Positions 1 to 8,583 of a stretch of DNA of 64,000 bases are shown one piece after another; the first letter of the stretch is position 1, and each line of letters opens with the position of its first letter. The stretch is from Clostridiales bacterium. GTDB lineage: Bacteria; Bacillota; Clostridia; Saccharofermentanales; Saccharofermentanaceae. Both the position numbers and the translations under genes were made by a program. The notes beneath the pieces are model-generated. The model searched no databases and was not told the DNA's origin. It worked only from the letters and a program-made list of their open reading frames with translations. The stretch covers positions 1 to 64,000 of the forward strand of contig JAGCVX010000016.1 of NCBI GenBank assembly GCA_017962145.1, written 5' to 3'.

Positions 1-1
1 C

Positions 2-337
2 CTCCTGACGGCCTCCCTGTTCATGATCGCGATCATGAACGCGGCGGCGGACACCTGTTTCTGGATCGTGGGTTCCGGCTACGTGATGGTTATCATGTTC
101 CGTTTTCAGGACTTCGCGAAGTACCCGTCGAGTATCTTCCACGGTATCTTACGTATCCTTTTCACCTTCGTGATCCCGATCGCATTTGTCGCGTACTATC
201 CGAGTCTTGCGATTCTGGAGTCGGAAAATGTACCGGTACTGACGTGGTGTGCGCCGGCTCTGGGTGTTCTGTTCTTCTACTTGAGCTATAAGTTCTGGAT
301 GCTGGGCGTACGTAAGTACGACTTCACAGGATCCTGA
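2..337 (+). CDS. ABC-2 type transporter permease, C-terminal part
   Basis: Partial gene: the reading frame is open from the left edge and ends at TGA 335-337, so only about 111 C-terminal residues are present. Hydrophobic stretches separated by short loops fit a membrane permease. The order 'IFHGILRILFTFVIPIAF' followed by 'YYPSL' is typical of the ABC-2-like permeases (COG3694 type) in which a long helix precedes a conserved aromatic-proline motif. The family moves substrates out of the cell together with a separate ATPase, and the ATPase and partner permease should lie to the left of the window. The substrate cannot be told. Confidence 0.7.
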   Translation, partial: LLTASLFMIAIMNAAADTCFWIVGSGYVMVIMFRFQDFAKYPSSIFHGILRILFTFVIPIAFVAYYPSLAILESENVPVLTWCAPALGVLFFYLSYKFWMLGVRKYDFTGS

Positions 338-340
338 TCC

Positions 341-823
341 TTAGCGGTTATCGACCTTTTCAGGATACATATCGTGATGTGTAAGACGATCTGTGGCTAC
401 GGCTTCCCAGGGTGTTCCGGTGCGGCCGTAGTTGCAGTACGGGTCGATGGAGATTCCGCCGCGCGGGAGAAATTTTCCCCATACTTCGATATATTTCGGA
501 TCCATAAGACGGATCAGGTCTTTCATGATGATGTTTACGACATCCTCGTGAAAGTCACCATGGTTTCGGAAAGAGAAGAGGTAGAGCTTTAAGGATTTAC
601 TCTCGACCATCTTGACGTCCGGGACGTAGGAGATGGTGATCGTCGCGAAATCCGGCTGTCCCGTGATCGGACAAAGAGAAGTGAATTCCGGGCAGTTGAA
701 TTTGACGAAGTAATCATTTTCCTGATGCTTGTTTTCAAATGTCTCGAGCACATCCGGTGTGTAGTCGAATGCGTATGTGGTTTCTTTGGAACCGAGTTTC
801 TGAAGACCTTCGTTTTCGCGCAT
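341..823 (-). CDS. queF: NADPH-dependent 7-cyano-7-deazaguanine reductase QueF
   Basis: 160 aa, the short single-domain form like Bacillus QueF. It reduces preQ0 to preQ1 with NADPH in queuosine synthesis, in the cytoplasm. Visible family motifs are [18 protein letters not shown], with the nucleophilic Cys at about residue 51, then [21 protein letters not shown], which contains the QueF signature, and [16 protein letters not shown] start at ATG 823 because AAGGGG lies 7 nt before it; a GTG nine bases upstream has no room for a ribosome site. It sits 5 bp after the transporter gene, so the two are almost certainly cotranscribed under the preQ1 leader. No queC, queD or queE is present in the window. 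Confidence 0.95.
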   Translation of the reverse strand: MRENEGLQKLGSKETTYAFDYTPDVLETFENKHQENDYFVKFNCPEFTSLCPITGQPDFATITISYVPDVKMVESKSLKLYLFSFRNHGDFHEDVVNIIMKDLIRLMDPKYIEVWGKFLPRGGISIDPYCNYGRTGTPWEAVATDRLTHHDMYPEKVDNR

Positions 824-828
824 ATATA

Positions 829-1509
829 TCACCCCTTGATCACGTTGTACTTTTCATCGTAGTCGTATGTGTCGATATCTTCCTTCTTCTTGACCCAGGA
901 TACGACCTTGTAGGTGACCGGTGTCAGAAGCGCTTCGTAAGCGACCTTGAAGAGATACTGGAAGAGGATCATCTTTAAGATCACGGAGTTTTCCATCGTG
1001 CCCCAGAAAGAAACGGTGATGAAGATCACGGAGTCAAATCCTTCGCCGATGACGGTCGACAGGATCGTGCGGGCCCAAAGGTGTTTGCCCTTTGTCTTGA
1101 CCTTCAGTTTCGAAAGGATCACGGAGTTGGAAAATTCGCCGAAGAGATAGCCGAGAAAAGACGCAACGGCGACACGCGGTGTGGTGCCCATAACGATCTC
1201 GTATGCGCCCTGGTTTTCCCAGTAGGACGGATGCGGAAGACCGATGGTGATCAGGTAGATCCCGACAGCGAAGAAGCTGCAAAGGAAACCGATCCAGATG
1301 ATCGAGCGGGCTTTTTTGAAACCATATACTTCGGTGAAGATATCGCCGAGAATGTAGGTGACCGGAAAGAGGATGACGGCGGCCGGAAGCGTGATGGAAC
1401 TTGTTACGGCCCACATCTTACCTGCGATCAGGTTCGAAAGCAGAAGGCATGTGACGTAGATGATGCCGATATACATGAATAGATTCGTTGTCTGTTTTTT
1501 GTTCTCCAT
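829..1509 (-). CDS. yhhQ: Queuosine precursor transporter (YhhQ/QPTR family)
   Basis: 226 aa membrane protein with about six hydrophobic segments. The stretch '[21 protein letters not shown]' is the hallmark of the COG1738 / vitamin-uptake-like family that brings in preQ0, preQ1 or queuine. First gene of a two-gene operon with queF. Its 5' leader holds a candidate preQ1-I aptamer and a terminator, which supports a queuosine-precursor role rather than another substrate. Start ATG 1509 is preceded by GAGG at 5 nt. Which precursor is imported cannot be read from sequence; pairing with QueF makes preQ0 the most useful one. Confidence 0.88.
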   Translation of the reverse strand: MENKKQTTNLFMYIGIIYVTCLLLSNLIAGKMWAVTSSITLPAAVILFPVTYILGDIFTEVYGFKKARSIIWIGFLCSFFAVGIYLITIGLPHPSYWENQGAYEIVMGTTPRVAVASFLGYLFGEFSNSVILSKLKVKTKGKHLWARTILSTVIGEGFDSVIFITVSFWGTMENSVILKMILFQYLFKVAYEALLTPVTYKVVSWVKKKEDIDTYDYDEKYNVIKG

Positions 1510-1520
1510 AAGGACCTCGC

Positions 1521-1555
1521 AAAATTAAAAATGGCTCCACAAAACGCAAAGCCAT
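1521..1555 (-). terminator. Intrinsic terminator in the yhhQ leader
   Basis: On the minus strand a hairpin with arms ATGGCT and AGCCAT (1531-1536 and 1550-1555) can be extended inward by weaker and G-U pairs to a UUU loop. It is followed directly by a U-rich run (1522-1530). It lies between the candidate preQ1 aptamer and the yhhQ start codon, as expected for the expression platform of a transcription-terminating riboswitch. Confidence 0.7.
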
Positions 1556-1595
1556 AGTTCAGACAAATATATAGTAAATCTATCAGAAATATAGT

Positions 1596-1637
1596 CCTGG
1601 TTTTGTTTAACGACAGGATGGCACTAACGAACTGTCG
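1596..1637 (-). promoter_or_regulatory. Candidate preQ1-I riboswitch aptamer
   Basis: Minus-strand RNA begins almost at the predicted transcription start. It has a 6-bp stem CGACAG/CTGTCG closing a 15-nt loop that starts TTCG, followed by an A-rich tail TTAAACAAAACCAGG. The tail nearly matches that of the known Thermoanaerobacter preQ1-I aptamer (UUAACAAAACAAGG). The GG at the tail end can pair with CC in the loop to make the H-type pseudoknot. A covariance-model search was not possible here. Position, tail, downstream terminator and the regulated genes all agree. Confidence 0.68.
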
Positions 1638-1644
1638 AGATGTG

Positions 1645-1673
1645 ATGATATACCAGATCCTCGGTAAAGTCAA
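1645..1673 (-). promoter_or_regulatory. Promoter of the yhhQ-queF operon
   Basis: Minus-strand TTGACT (1673-1668), a 17-bp spacer, then TATCAT (1650-1645). Transcription would start near 1638, giving a leader of about 130 nt that begins with the preQ1-like aptamer. Confidence 0.65.
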
Positions 1674-1688
1674 TGAAGAAAACTTGAG

Positions 1689-4028
1689 TTATTCCTCTAC
1701 ACGTGTCACGATTCCACGTGCGCCGTCGACCTGCACCATATCACCCGTGTGAAGTACGGTGGTCGCATTGCCGCAGCCCACGACAGCGGGGATACCGAAT
1801 TCTCTTGCAACGATCGCGGCATGCGAAAGCGGTGCGCCGATGTCTGTGATGATCGCCGAAACTCTCGGGAATACGAGGGTCCAGCCGATGTTGGTGGATG
1901 CGGTCACGAGGATGTCGCCGTCTTCGATCTCGTCGATACGGCTGATGTCCGGGATCACTCTGACCTTGCCGGTCACGACACCGGCCGCGCCTGCAAATCC
2001 CTTGACGTCAGACGGAAGCGATGCCTTTCCGGTAGGCGCCTCATCCCAGTAAAAATCGCCGCGGCGGTTTTCATCGCGAAGCCACTTGTCCGGCTCGAAA
2101 CGACCCAGTACCAATGTCGGAAAGACGGGGTAGGACTGATACCGCAGGAAGGTTTCTTTTCGCTTCGGGATCGCTTTGAGAACGCTTCGATCCCCTTTCA
2201 GAAGATCGAATACTTCATCTCCCGTCAGCATGAAGACATCGTCACCGAGGCTGTTGACCACGCCTGTTCGAAGCAGGAATTCACGATAGACCGAAAAGAT
2301 CCACACTCCTCTGCTTCGTAAGTCTTCGCGAAATGCATTGGATCGGGCGAAGCTTGCGATCTGTTTGTCGAGCCACTTTCTCTTCTTCGGATAGAGAGTA
2401 TAGAATTCTTCTCTTGCTTCGGCAAATGCAACCTGCTGGGCTTTCTGCATCTCATGAAGGTTGACGTTGCTTTTCTTATGCTGCTCGATGCGCTTGGAAA
2501 GAAATTCCGGATCTTCGTAGGGACGGGGCTCCATCAGCTCCATCTCACCGGCGCAGCGCTGGCCGCAGGTATGGATATATTCGTCTTCGGTGATTCTTCC
2601 TGCGATGAGATCTTCGAGAAGAAGCAGGGGCTTCATGCAGTCGATGACGCCGACACAGCCGCCGCAGAGACGGTTCGCCATATCTTCGCCGGCAATCTTA
2701 CTGATCTTTTTTCTGGTCGAAAACAGAGGGAGCATCGAGCTGCCGCTCGCGCCGATCACGGATGCAAGACCATCTCGAAGTGCCGGTACCAGGACCGTTT
2801 CCCAGTAGCGTAAAAGCTCCTCGTTACTGCGAAGTGTACGGATCTTCTGCATATGCTCACGCGCCAGATCCGGAAGTTTTTCGACCATTTCTTTTTTCTC
2901 TTTTTTACTGAGTTTCGACTTCTCTTTCGGGAACAAAAGCACACGGACTTTACGCCACAGATTGCCCTTATCGAAAGGTGAGATCGGAACCTCGATCCCC
3001 TCGGGAATATTTCCCGCAAGATCCTTGATCGCTTCCCACGCACTCTCGCGCGATTTACCAAAGCTCACGAGCATGGAACACATCACGGAGATATTCATGT
3101 AAGGCTGGCCGGAGATATTTTCGAGCCAGTCCGGAAGACCGAGGATGTCGTTGATCTTTTCGAGCACGCTGAATGTCATGGGCGTGATGGGCTTTTGGAA
3201 GATCTCGCCGACGTTGGTACGGGTCAAAAGTTTATAGCCCGAGAGGCTGCCGTTTACCTCGTAGGTCTCCATGTTGAGACGGCGCAGCGTCGTGATCGGA
3301 CGGGCCTGGAGGATATAGACTTTCTTTTCGGAAACGGCCCACTCGATATCCATCGGCACGCCATAATCGCGGCGGATCGCGCGGCAGAATTTCCCCAGCT
3401 TTTTCGCGTAGGGCTTCATCTCATCGGGACCTTCGTAGCTGTAGCGGATGGATCCGATCTTGAATTCTTTTGCATTCTCGATGCCGGAAACGAGCTTTTC
3501 GCCTTCGCCCTCGACGTAGTTTCCTGTGAGGTATTCATCCTTTCCGGAGATGACGTCCGACGTAAAGATGACGCCGGCAAACTGCGGACGGACGAACCGC
3601 TGGATCACGACGGCGATCGAAGATCCCTCGCTTTCGGATCCGGACGCATAGCTTCTCGTGTACTCCGTAACTCGTGCATTTTCAGAAGAAGCGGCGACAT
3701 CCTGCACGGCTTTGAAAATGCCTTCGCAGGGGACATCGGTGAGGGTCTCGTACTGTCCGGCAAAGGACGCGTCCTGACCGTCTTCGTTCAGTGCGGAGGA
3801 GCGCACGGCATAGGTATGCGAGGACGAAAGCCCCGAGACCAATGCACGCAGTTCTTCCTCGGCTGCGCCCAGCAGTTTTCCTTCGGCAAATGCATCGGCG
3901 CAGATGACGTATCCTTCCGGAACGGTGATATTCTTCATCTTGAGCATGCGCGAAAGAGAGGCGGCTTTTCCGCCTGTTCTTCCGAGTCTTTCTTGCGGGA
4001 TTTCTTTAAGTGAGTAAATATATGTCAT
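1689..4028 (-). CDS. PEP-synthase-like phosphotransferase, rifampicin phosphotransferase (Rph)-like
   Basis: 779 aa. The N-terminal PPDK/PEP-synthase ATP-grasp domain spans about residues 1-250 (GGKAASLSRM, VRSSALNEDGQDASFAGQYE, VYILQARPITTL). The middle region of about 430 residues is less conserved. The C-terminal swivelling phosphohistidine domain carries PLSHAAIVAREFGIPAVVG, in which the His is the phosphoryl carrier. This domain order is that of Rph, which splits ATP and phosphorylates rifamycins, and of a wider group of uncharacterised PEP-utilising enzymes. It follows a TetR gene by 6 bp in one operon, which fits an inducible detoxification enzyme. The rifamycin substrate is not proven by sequence. 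A pyruvate/water dikinase role is less likely because the classical PEP/pyruvate-binding domain is not recognisable. Confidence 0.75.
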   Translation of the reverse strand: MTYIYSLKEIPQERLGRTGGKAASLSRMLKMKNITVPEGYVICADAFAEGKLLGAAEEELRALVSGLSSSHTYAVRSSALNEDGQDASFAGQYETLTDVPCEGIFKAVQDVAASSENARVTEYTRSYASGSESEGSSIAVVIQRFVRPQFAGVIFTSDVISGKDEYLTGNYVEGEGEKLVSGIENAKEFKIGSIRYSYEGPDEMKPYAKKLGKFCRAIRRDYGVPMDIEWAVSEKKVYILQARPITTLRRLNMETYEVNGSLSGYKLLTRTNVGEIFQKPITPMTFSVLEKINDILGLPDWLENISGQPYMNISVMCSMLVSFGKSRESAWEAIKDLAGNIPEGIEVPISPFDKGNLWRKVRVLLFPKEKSKLSKKEKKEMVEKLPDLAREHMQKIRTLRSNEELLRYWETVLVPALRDGLASVIGASGSSMLPLFSTRKKISKIAGEDMANRLCGGCVGVIDCMKPLLLLEDLIAGRITEDEYIHTCGQRCAGEMELMEPRPYEDPEFLSKRIEQHKKSNVNLHEMQKAQQVAFAEAREEFYTLYPKKRKWLDKQIASFARSNAFREDLRSRGVWIFSVYREFLLRTGVVNSLGDDVFMLTGDEVFDLLKGDRSVLKAIPKRKETFLRYQSYPVFPTLVLGRFEPDKWLRDENRRGDFYWDEAPTGKASLPSDVKGFAGAAGVVTGKVRVIPDISRIDEIEDGDILVTASTNIGWTLVFPRVSAIITDIGAPLSHAAIVAREFGIPAVVGCGNATTVLHTGDMVQVDGARGIVTRVEE

Positions 4029-4034
4029 GTGTGT

Positions 4035-4613
4035 TTATTCTCCAAGAAGCAGATCGATACGCATATCGATAAAACGGGAAAGTTCGTCCGGGTCGTCGAG
4101 ATCGACGCCGAAACTGCTTCGGATGTCGTCCTTTCGGAAGATGACCAGCTGCATCATGGTGGACAGTTCATATGCGATGAGTTTACATTCCGCGTCGCTC
4201 TTTCTGCCCTGGTAATGCGCTTTGACGTAGTGGAAGCTGAAGGACTCCTGGCTCAGATCGCGCTTGAAAAGCACGTACGATGTGATGGCTTTGGTAAAGC
4301 TGTAGTTTTCGACCAGACAGCGTGCGACGGTGAAGTGAAGTTTCTTCAGGACATCCTTCGGAGACAGATCCGATTTCAGGATCTTCTGGATCTGCCCGTC
4401 TTCCAGAAACGAGAGATACTGTTTTTGGAAAGTCGAATAGATCAGATTCTCACGGGAACCGAAGCAGTAGTTGATCATGGCGGGCTGGACCTGCGCACGG
4501 GCTGCGATCTCACGGGAGGTCACCTGAAGCGGATCCTCGCTTTTTTCCATCAGCGCAAACGTCGCGTCCATCAGCTTTTCTTTTGTGATATTCAGTTTCT
4601 CTTCTTTATTCAT
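4035..4613 (-). CDS. TetR-family transcriptional regulator
   Basis: 192 aa. The N-terminal helix-turn-helix (TSREIAARAQVQPAMINYCFGSRENLIY) is typical TetR; the C-terminal ligand domain is not recognisable. I choose ATG 4613 over the longer frame because the predicted promoter would start RNA near 4650 and a 24-bp palindrome lies between. Six bases separate it from the Rph-like gene downstream, so it most likely represses itself and that enzyme until a ligand binds. Confidence 0.88.
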   Translation of the reverse strand: MNKEEKLNITKEKLMDATFALMEKSEDPLQVTSREIAARAQVQPAMINYCFGSRENLIYSTFQKQYLSFLEDGQIQKILKSDLSPKDVLKKLHFTVARCLVENYSFTKAITSYVLFKRDLSQESFSFHYVKAHYQGRKSDAECKLIAYELSTMMQLVIFRKDDIRSSFGVDLDDPDELSRFIDMRIDLLLGE

Positions 4614-4630
4614 GTCCGTCACTCTTTCAG

Positions 4631-4654
4631 CATTATTAAACGCGTTCAATGATG
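4631..4654 (-). promoter_or_regulatory. Palindromic operator of the TetR operon
   Basis: A 24-bp near-perfect palindrome centred on ACGCGT, with outer arms CATTATT and AATGATG. It sits between the -10 box and the start codon, over the likely transcription start, where a TetR dimer would block transcription. Half-site length suits TetR family operators. Confidence 0.7.
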
Positions 4655-4656
4655 AG

Positions 4657-4685
4657 AGTATAGCACGGTTCATTTCACGATGCAA
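4657..4685 (-). promoter_or_regulatory. Promoter of the TetR / Rph-like operon
   Basis: Minus-strand TTGCAT (4685-4680), 17-bp spacer, TATACT (4662-4657). It is immediately upstream of the palindromic operator. Confidence 0.62.
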
Positions 4686-4690
4686 GATGC

Positions 4691-4726
4691 AAAAAAAATG
4701 ACCTTCCGGGATAATCCCGGAAGGTC
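4691..4726 (-). terminator. Rho-independent terminator of aspS
   Basis: Perfect 11-bp inverted repeat GACCTTCCGGG / CCCGGAAGGTC with a 5-nt loop (4700-4726). On the minus strand it is followed by A plus eight T (4691-4699). It lies 40 bp beyond the aspS stop codon. Confidence 0.9.
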
Positions 4727-4766
4727 CTGAAATGCTTGATATGAAGCGTTGTGCTTTTTATCCGAA

Positions 4767-6566
4767 TCACTCTTCGGTGACGGTACGGATGTGGAGCTCT
4801 TCGAGCTGCTTGTCGGTAACATAGCCCGGTGCATCCATCATGATGTCCTGTGCGTTCTTGTTCATCGGGAACGGGATGATCTCACGGATGGAGTCTTCAC
4901 CGGCAAGAAGCATGACCATACGGTCTACGCCAGGCGCGATACCGGCATGCGGCGGTGCACCATAGCAGAATGCGTTATACATAGCCGGGAACTTGGCTTT
5001 TACATCCTCTTCACCGAGACGAACCATCTCGAACGCCTTGATCATGATCTCCGGATCGTGGTTACGGACAGCACCGGAAGAAAGCTCGACGCCATTTACA
5101 ACGAGGTCATACTGATCGGCTGTGATGGACAGCGGATCGATCTCGCCGCGCTCGGCCTTCAGAAGTGTCTCCAGACCACCGCTCGGCATGGAGAAAGGAT
5201 TGTGGCAGAATTCCAGCTCGCCGGATTCTTCGCCGATCTCGTACATCGGGAAGTCAACGATCCAGCAGAAAGCATACTGCTCTCTGTCGATGTGGTTCGG
5301 GCATGCATTACCGAATGTCTTGACGATGACGCCGGCGGTCTTCTGTGCGGTAAGGAGCTTGCCGCAGGAAAGAACGACGAGGTCACCCGGCTTTACGCCG
5401 AGAGCGGATACGATCGCATCTTTATTCGGAACGACGAACTTGGCGATACCGCCGACGATCTCGGAGTTCTCATCCATACGGAACCAGCATGCCTTGTTGC
5501 CGGACTGAACTTCGACATCGGCGATCGTCTTGTCGATGAATTTTCTGGACTCTTTAAAGTCGGAAATAACAACGGCCTTGATACGCACTTCGGTATCTTC
5601 ACCGGCTTCGTTCTTGCTGGCGAACGGCGGGAAACCGCAGTCCTTCAGAACGTCTGTTGCATCCTGAACAGTCAGGTCGATACGCAGGTCCGGCTTATCG
5701 GAACCGTACTTTTCCATCGCCTCGAGGAAAGGAATGCGGGCGAACGGTGCACCCGAAGCGCGGTTGTATTTGCCGTATTCGGCAAAGATCGGAGGGAGTA
5801 CATCTTCGATAACGGAGAAGACATCTTCCTGTGTTGCGAAGGACATCTCCATATCCATCTGATAGAACTCACCCGGGGAACGGTCACCACGTGCATCCTC
5901 ATCGCGGAAGCAAGGAGCGATCTGGAAATATCTGTCGAAACCGGAAGTCATCAGGAGCTGCTTGAACTGCTGCGGTGCCTGCGGCAGAGCGTAGAACTTG
6001 CCCGGATGCTTACGGGAAGGAACCAGGTAGTCACGTGCGCCTTCCGGAGAAGAAGCAGTCAGGATCGGAGTGGTGATCTCGAGGAAGTCATGATCCGTCA
6101 TGGCTTTACGAAGAGCAGCCACTACCTTGCAGCGCAGGATGATGTTGTTCTTGACCTGCGGGTTACGAAGGTCGAGGTAACGGTATTTCAGACGGGCGTT
6201 CTCGTCCGCTTCACGGGAATGGTTGATCTCGAAAGGAAGCTCGTTATAGCGGCAGCGTCCGAGTACCTTGATCTCTTCCGGAAGAACTTCGATCTCACCA
6301 GTCGGAAGATTCGGGTTCTTCGAAGAACGCTCACGGACCACACCGGTGACCTGGATGGTGGACTCCTTGTTGATGGCCTTGAGTTCCTTTACCTTGTCTT
6401 CGGTCTCCAGAACGATCTGGGTCGTACCGTAGAAATCTCGAAGTACGACGAATCCGAGATTGCTTCCGACCTCACGCATATTTTCGAGCCAGCCGACCAG
6501 CGTAACGTTCTTGCCGACATCGGAAAGACGAAGCTGACCGCAGTTATGTGTCCTTGATTGGATCAT
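4767..6566 (-). CDS. aspS: Aspartyl-tRNA synthetase
   Basis: 599 aa, the bacterial-type length. It charges tRNA-Asp with aspartate in the cytoplasm. Visible in order are the N-terminal OB-fold anticodon-binding domain (about residues 1-110), class II motif 2 (FQIAPCFRDEDARGDRSPGEF), the bacterial GAD insertion in the middle, and motif 3 (APGVDRMVMLLAGEDSIREI). Start ATG 6566 is preferred to an in-frame ATG 36 nt upstream, because the promoter at 6604-6632 places transcription start near 6597. Monocistronic with its own terminator. An antisense open frame of 602 codons over this gene is a codon-bias shadow. Confidence 0.96.
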   Translation of the reverse strand: MIQSRTHNCGQLRLSDVGKNVTLVGWLENMREVGSNLGFVVLRDFYGTTQIVLETEDKVKELKAINKESTIQVTGVVRERSSKNPNLPTGEIEVLPEEIKVLGRCRYNELPFEINHSREADENARLKYRYLDLRNPQVKNNIILRCKVVAALRKAMTDHDFLEITTPILTASSPEGARDYLVPSRKHPGKFYALPQAPQQFKQLLMTSGFDRYFQIAPCFRDEDARGDRSPGEFYQMDMEMSFATQEDVFSVIEDVLPPIFAEYGKYNRASGAPFARIPFLEAMEKYGSDKPDLRIDLTVQDATDVLKDCGFPPFASKNEAGEDTEVRIKAVVISDFKESRKFIDKTIADVEVQSGNKACWFRMDENSEIVGGIAKFVVPNKDAIVSALGVKPGDLVVLSCGKLLTAQKTAGVIVKTFGNACPNHIDREQYAFCWIVDFPMYEIGEESGELEFCHNPFSMPSGGLETLLKAERGEIDPLSITADQYDLVVNGVELSSGAVRNHDPEIMIKAFEMVRLGEEDVKAKFPAMYNAFCYGAPPHAGIAPGVDRMVMLLAGEDSIREIIPFPMNKNAQDIMMDAPGYVTDKQLEELHIRTVTEE

Positions 6567-6603
6567 AGATAAATACCCCGTTTCATTAGTCAATTCACGC
6601 AAT

Positions 6604-6632
6604 ATTCTATACCTTGAAGGCCAGATTGTCGA
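6604..6632 (-). promoter_or_regulatory. Promoter of aspS
   Basis: Minus-strand TCGACA (6632-6627), 17-bp spacer, TAGAAT (6609-6604). Each box has one mismatch to consensus. The leader of about 30 nt leaves no room for a T-box element. Confidence 0.58.
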
Positions 6633-6695
6633 TATCGTATATAAATACTAATATCCGCGTAAAAACAGGTTGTATGATTCTAGCGGATTTTCCCG

Positions 6696-6701
6696 TATAA
6701 T
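6696..6701 (+). promoter_or_regulatory. -10 box of the MoxR operon
   Basis: Perfect TATAAT, 35 bp before the MoxR start codon. No good -35 box is present at 16-18 bp; the nearest TTGTAT is 20 bp away. The position is divergent from the aspS promoter. Confidence 0.45.
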
Positions 6702-6735
6702 GAGCATAGAAAAAATAAGATGGGGTATCGGGACC

Positions 6736-7668
6736 ATGAATGAAAAGACAAATAAGATCATCGAAGAGGTGAAAAAGGTTATTTGCGGAAAGGATCAAGT
6801 CATCCGGCTTATCCTGGAAAGTGTTCTTGCGGGCGGCCATGTCCTGATGGAGGACGTGCCGGGTGTAGGCAAGACGACGATGGCGATCGCGTTTTCCAAG
6901 ACAATGGGTCTGGACTACGGACGTGTCCAGTTCACACCGGACGTACTGCCGTCCGATATCGTCGGTTTCTCGATGCTGGATCAGGAAACAAGGACGATGA
7001 AGTATCAGCAGGGTGCGATCTTCCACAATCTCTTCCTGGCAGACGAGCTGAACCGTGCGGCTTCCCGTACACAGTCGGCGCTCCTGGAGGCGATGGAAGA
7101 AGGTCATGTTACCGTCGACGGCAACACCTACGATCTGCCGAAACCGTTCATGGTCATCGCGACCCAGAACCCAGCCGGATCTTCCGGTACATCACTTCTT
7201 CCGGACTCACAGATGGACCGTTTCGCGATCCGTGTTTCCATGGGCTATCCGTCCGCGGACGATGAGATCGAGCTTCTGGCCAACCGTCAAAACGGCGCGA
7301 ATCCGCTGTCGGAGATCCAGGCGGTCTGCACGGTGGATGACATCGTGAAGATGCAGGAAGAAGTCAGCCACATGTATGTAAAGATCCGCGTATTGAAATA
7401 TATCGTCGCACTCATGGGACGCACCAGAAACCATCTGGCCCTGGCACGTGGCGGAAGTCCTCGATGCACACTGGCACTGACTCAGATGTCCAAAGCACAT
7501 GCGTACATGAGCGGCCGTGACTACGTGATCCCGGACGACGTCCAGAGCGTTTTCCCGTACGTCATCTGCCACCGTATGCTTCTGACTCCGGAGGCAGAGG
7601 TCAAAGAACTTCGCCCGGAGGATATCGCTGCTGAACTGATCAAGACGACTGTTATCCCTAAGGAATAA
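6736..7668 (+). CDS. MoxR-family AAA+ ATPase
   Basis: 310 aa. Walker A is GVGKTTMA, Walker B LADELNRA, sensor 1 ATQNPAG, followed by the arginine-finger region DRFAIRV and the MoxR-type lid domain. These are chaperone-like ATPases that activate or assemble partner proteins, usually encoded beside DUF58 and transglutaminase proteins as here. Start ATG 6736 (MNEKTNK) is chosen because conserved family sequence begins directly after it and the -10 box overlaps the longer frame. Three bases separate it from the next gene. Confidence 0.92.
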   Translation: MNEKTNKIIEEVKKVICGKDQVIRLILESVLAGGHVLMEDVPGVGKTTMAIAFSKTMGLDYGRVQFTPDVLPSDIVGFSMLDQETRTMKYQQGAIFHNLFLADELNRAASRTQSALLEAMEEGHVTVDGNTYDLPKPFMVIATQNPAGSSGTSLLPDSQMDRFAIRVSMGYPSADDEIELLANRQNGANPLSEIQAVCTVDDIVKMQEEVSHMYVKIRVLKYIVALMGRTRNHLALARGGSPRCTLALTQMSKAHAYMSGRDYVIPDDVQSVFPYVICHRMLLTPEAEVKELRPEDIAAELIKTTVIPKE

Positions 7669-7671
7669 TCT

Positions 7672-8583
7672 ATGCTTCGGAATTGGATCATCTACATTCT
7701 GGCGCTTCTCGGCGCCCTGGCGTTCTTCTTCTGCTACAAGATGTGGTTTTCCTGGTATGTTCTGATCATCACGATCCTGATCCTGCCGGTGGCGCTGCTC
7801 GTCAGTGCATTTTCCGCATTATTCTTCCAGATCGAAGCCGATGCTTTCCGTAAAGTATTAAAGGGCGATTCCGTGGAGATCTCTTTTACGTCCTCAGGAC
7901 TGGGGTCTTTTCCTTTTGCGCTTTATTCGGTAAATGTCACGCTCCTTGAGGTCATGACCGAAGAAAAAACGCAGATCCGTCTCCTGTCGCAATGCAACAC
8001 GACGGACAGTGTCATGCTCGATACGACGCACTGCGGCACATACCGGTTTACTTCCGGAAAAGTCCGTATCTACGACATGTTCGGACTGTTTTTCATCCCG
8101 CGTACGTATCCGCTTCGCGGAGAAGTCGTGGTACTTCCGGTCCCCTGTATCCCGCCGGCCGTACCGGACTTAAACGGCTTTAAAGCAAAGGGCCTTCGTA
8201 AGACCGATGCACCGTATTCGGAGATCTACGATGTCCGAGAATATATGCCGGGCGATCCGGTCAAGCGTATCCACTGGAAGCTTTCCGCGAAGAAAGACCG
8301 CTTCATGATCCGCGAGCCGCAGGAAGAGACCTTCGGTCATTCCCGCGTCTATCTGGCGCTGAGCCGTAACCGCGGAAGACTCGACCGAAACCTCGGCGAA
8401 GTCATGTTTACTTCCGAGTATTTTATCAAGCACGATATCCCGCACAAGATCCGAGTTCTTCCTCCGTTGAAGAAAGAGATCGCATTTGATATCGAAACGC
8501 ATCAGGATCTCGACGACGCGATCTTAGCGATCCTCCATATGCCGATTCCGCAGCAGGAAGAGGAGGATGAAGACGATGCCTGA
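7672..8583 (+). CDS. DUF58 domain protein
   Basis: 303 aa. Two N-terminal membrane helices (residues 5-22 and 27-52) are followed by a cytoplasmic or surface domain. The DUF58 signature spans YDVREYMPGDPVKRIHWKLSA at about residues 185-205, within a vWA-like fold. It is the usual partner of MoxR ATPases; the molecular role is not settled for the family. It overlaps the downstream transglutaminase gene by 8 bp, showing translational coupling. The C-terminus is rich in acidic residues (EEEDEDDA). Confidence 0.9.
   Translation: MLRNWIIYILALLGALAFFFCYKMWFSWYVLIITILILPVALLVSAFSALFFQIEADAFRKVLKGDSVEISFTSSGLGSFPFALYSVNVTLLEVMTEEKTQIRLLSQCNTTDSVMLDTTHCGTYRFTSGKVRIYDMFGLFFIPRTYPLRGEVVVLPVPCIPPAVPDLNGFKAKGLRKTDAPYSEIYDVREYMPGDPVKRIHWKLSAKKDRFMIREPQEETFGHSRVYLALSRNRGRLDRNLGEVMFTSEYFIKHDIPHKIRVLPPLKKEIAFDIETHQDLDDAILAILHMPIPQQEEEDEDDA

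Noticed and set aside
4622..4730. Rifamycin-associated element upstream of the Rph-like gene
   Set aside because: No GGGGCTTGCGG-type inverted repeat is visible; the only dyads are the TetR-type palindrome and the aspS terminator.
4749..6557. Long open frame of 602 codons antisense to aspS
   Set aside because: It lies exactly over aspS in the opposite strand, has no ribosome site or family match, and reflects the strong third-position bias of the real gene. The same applies to frames antisense to the FtsX, GH115, uxaC and binding-protein genes.
6567..6735. T-box leader before aspS
   Set aside because: The promoter places the transcript start only about 30 nt before the start codon, and no T-box sequence or specifier stem is present.
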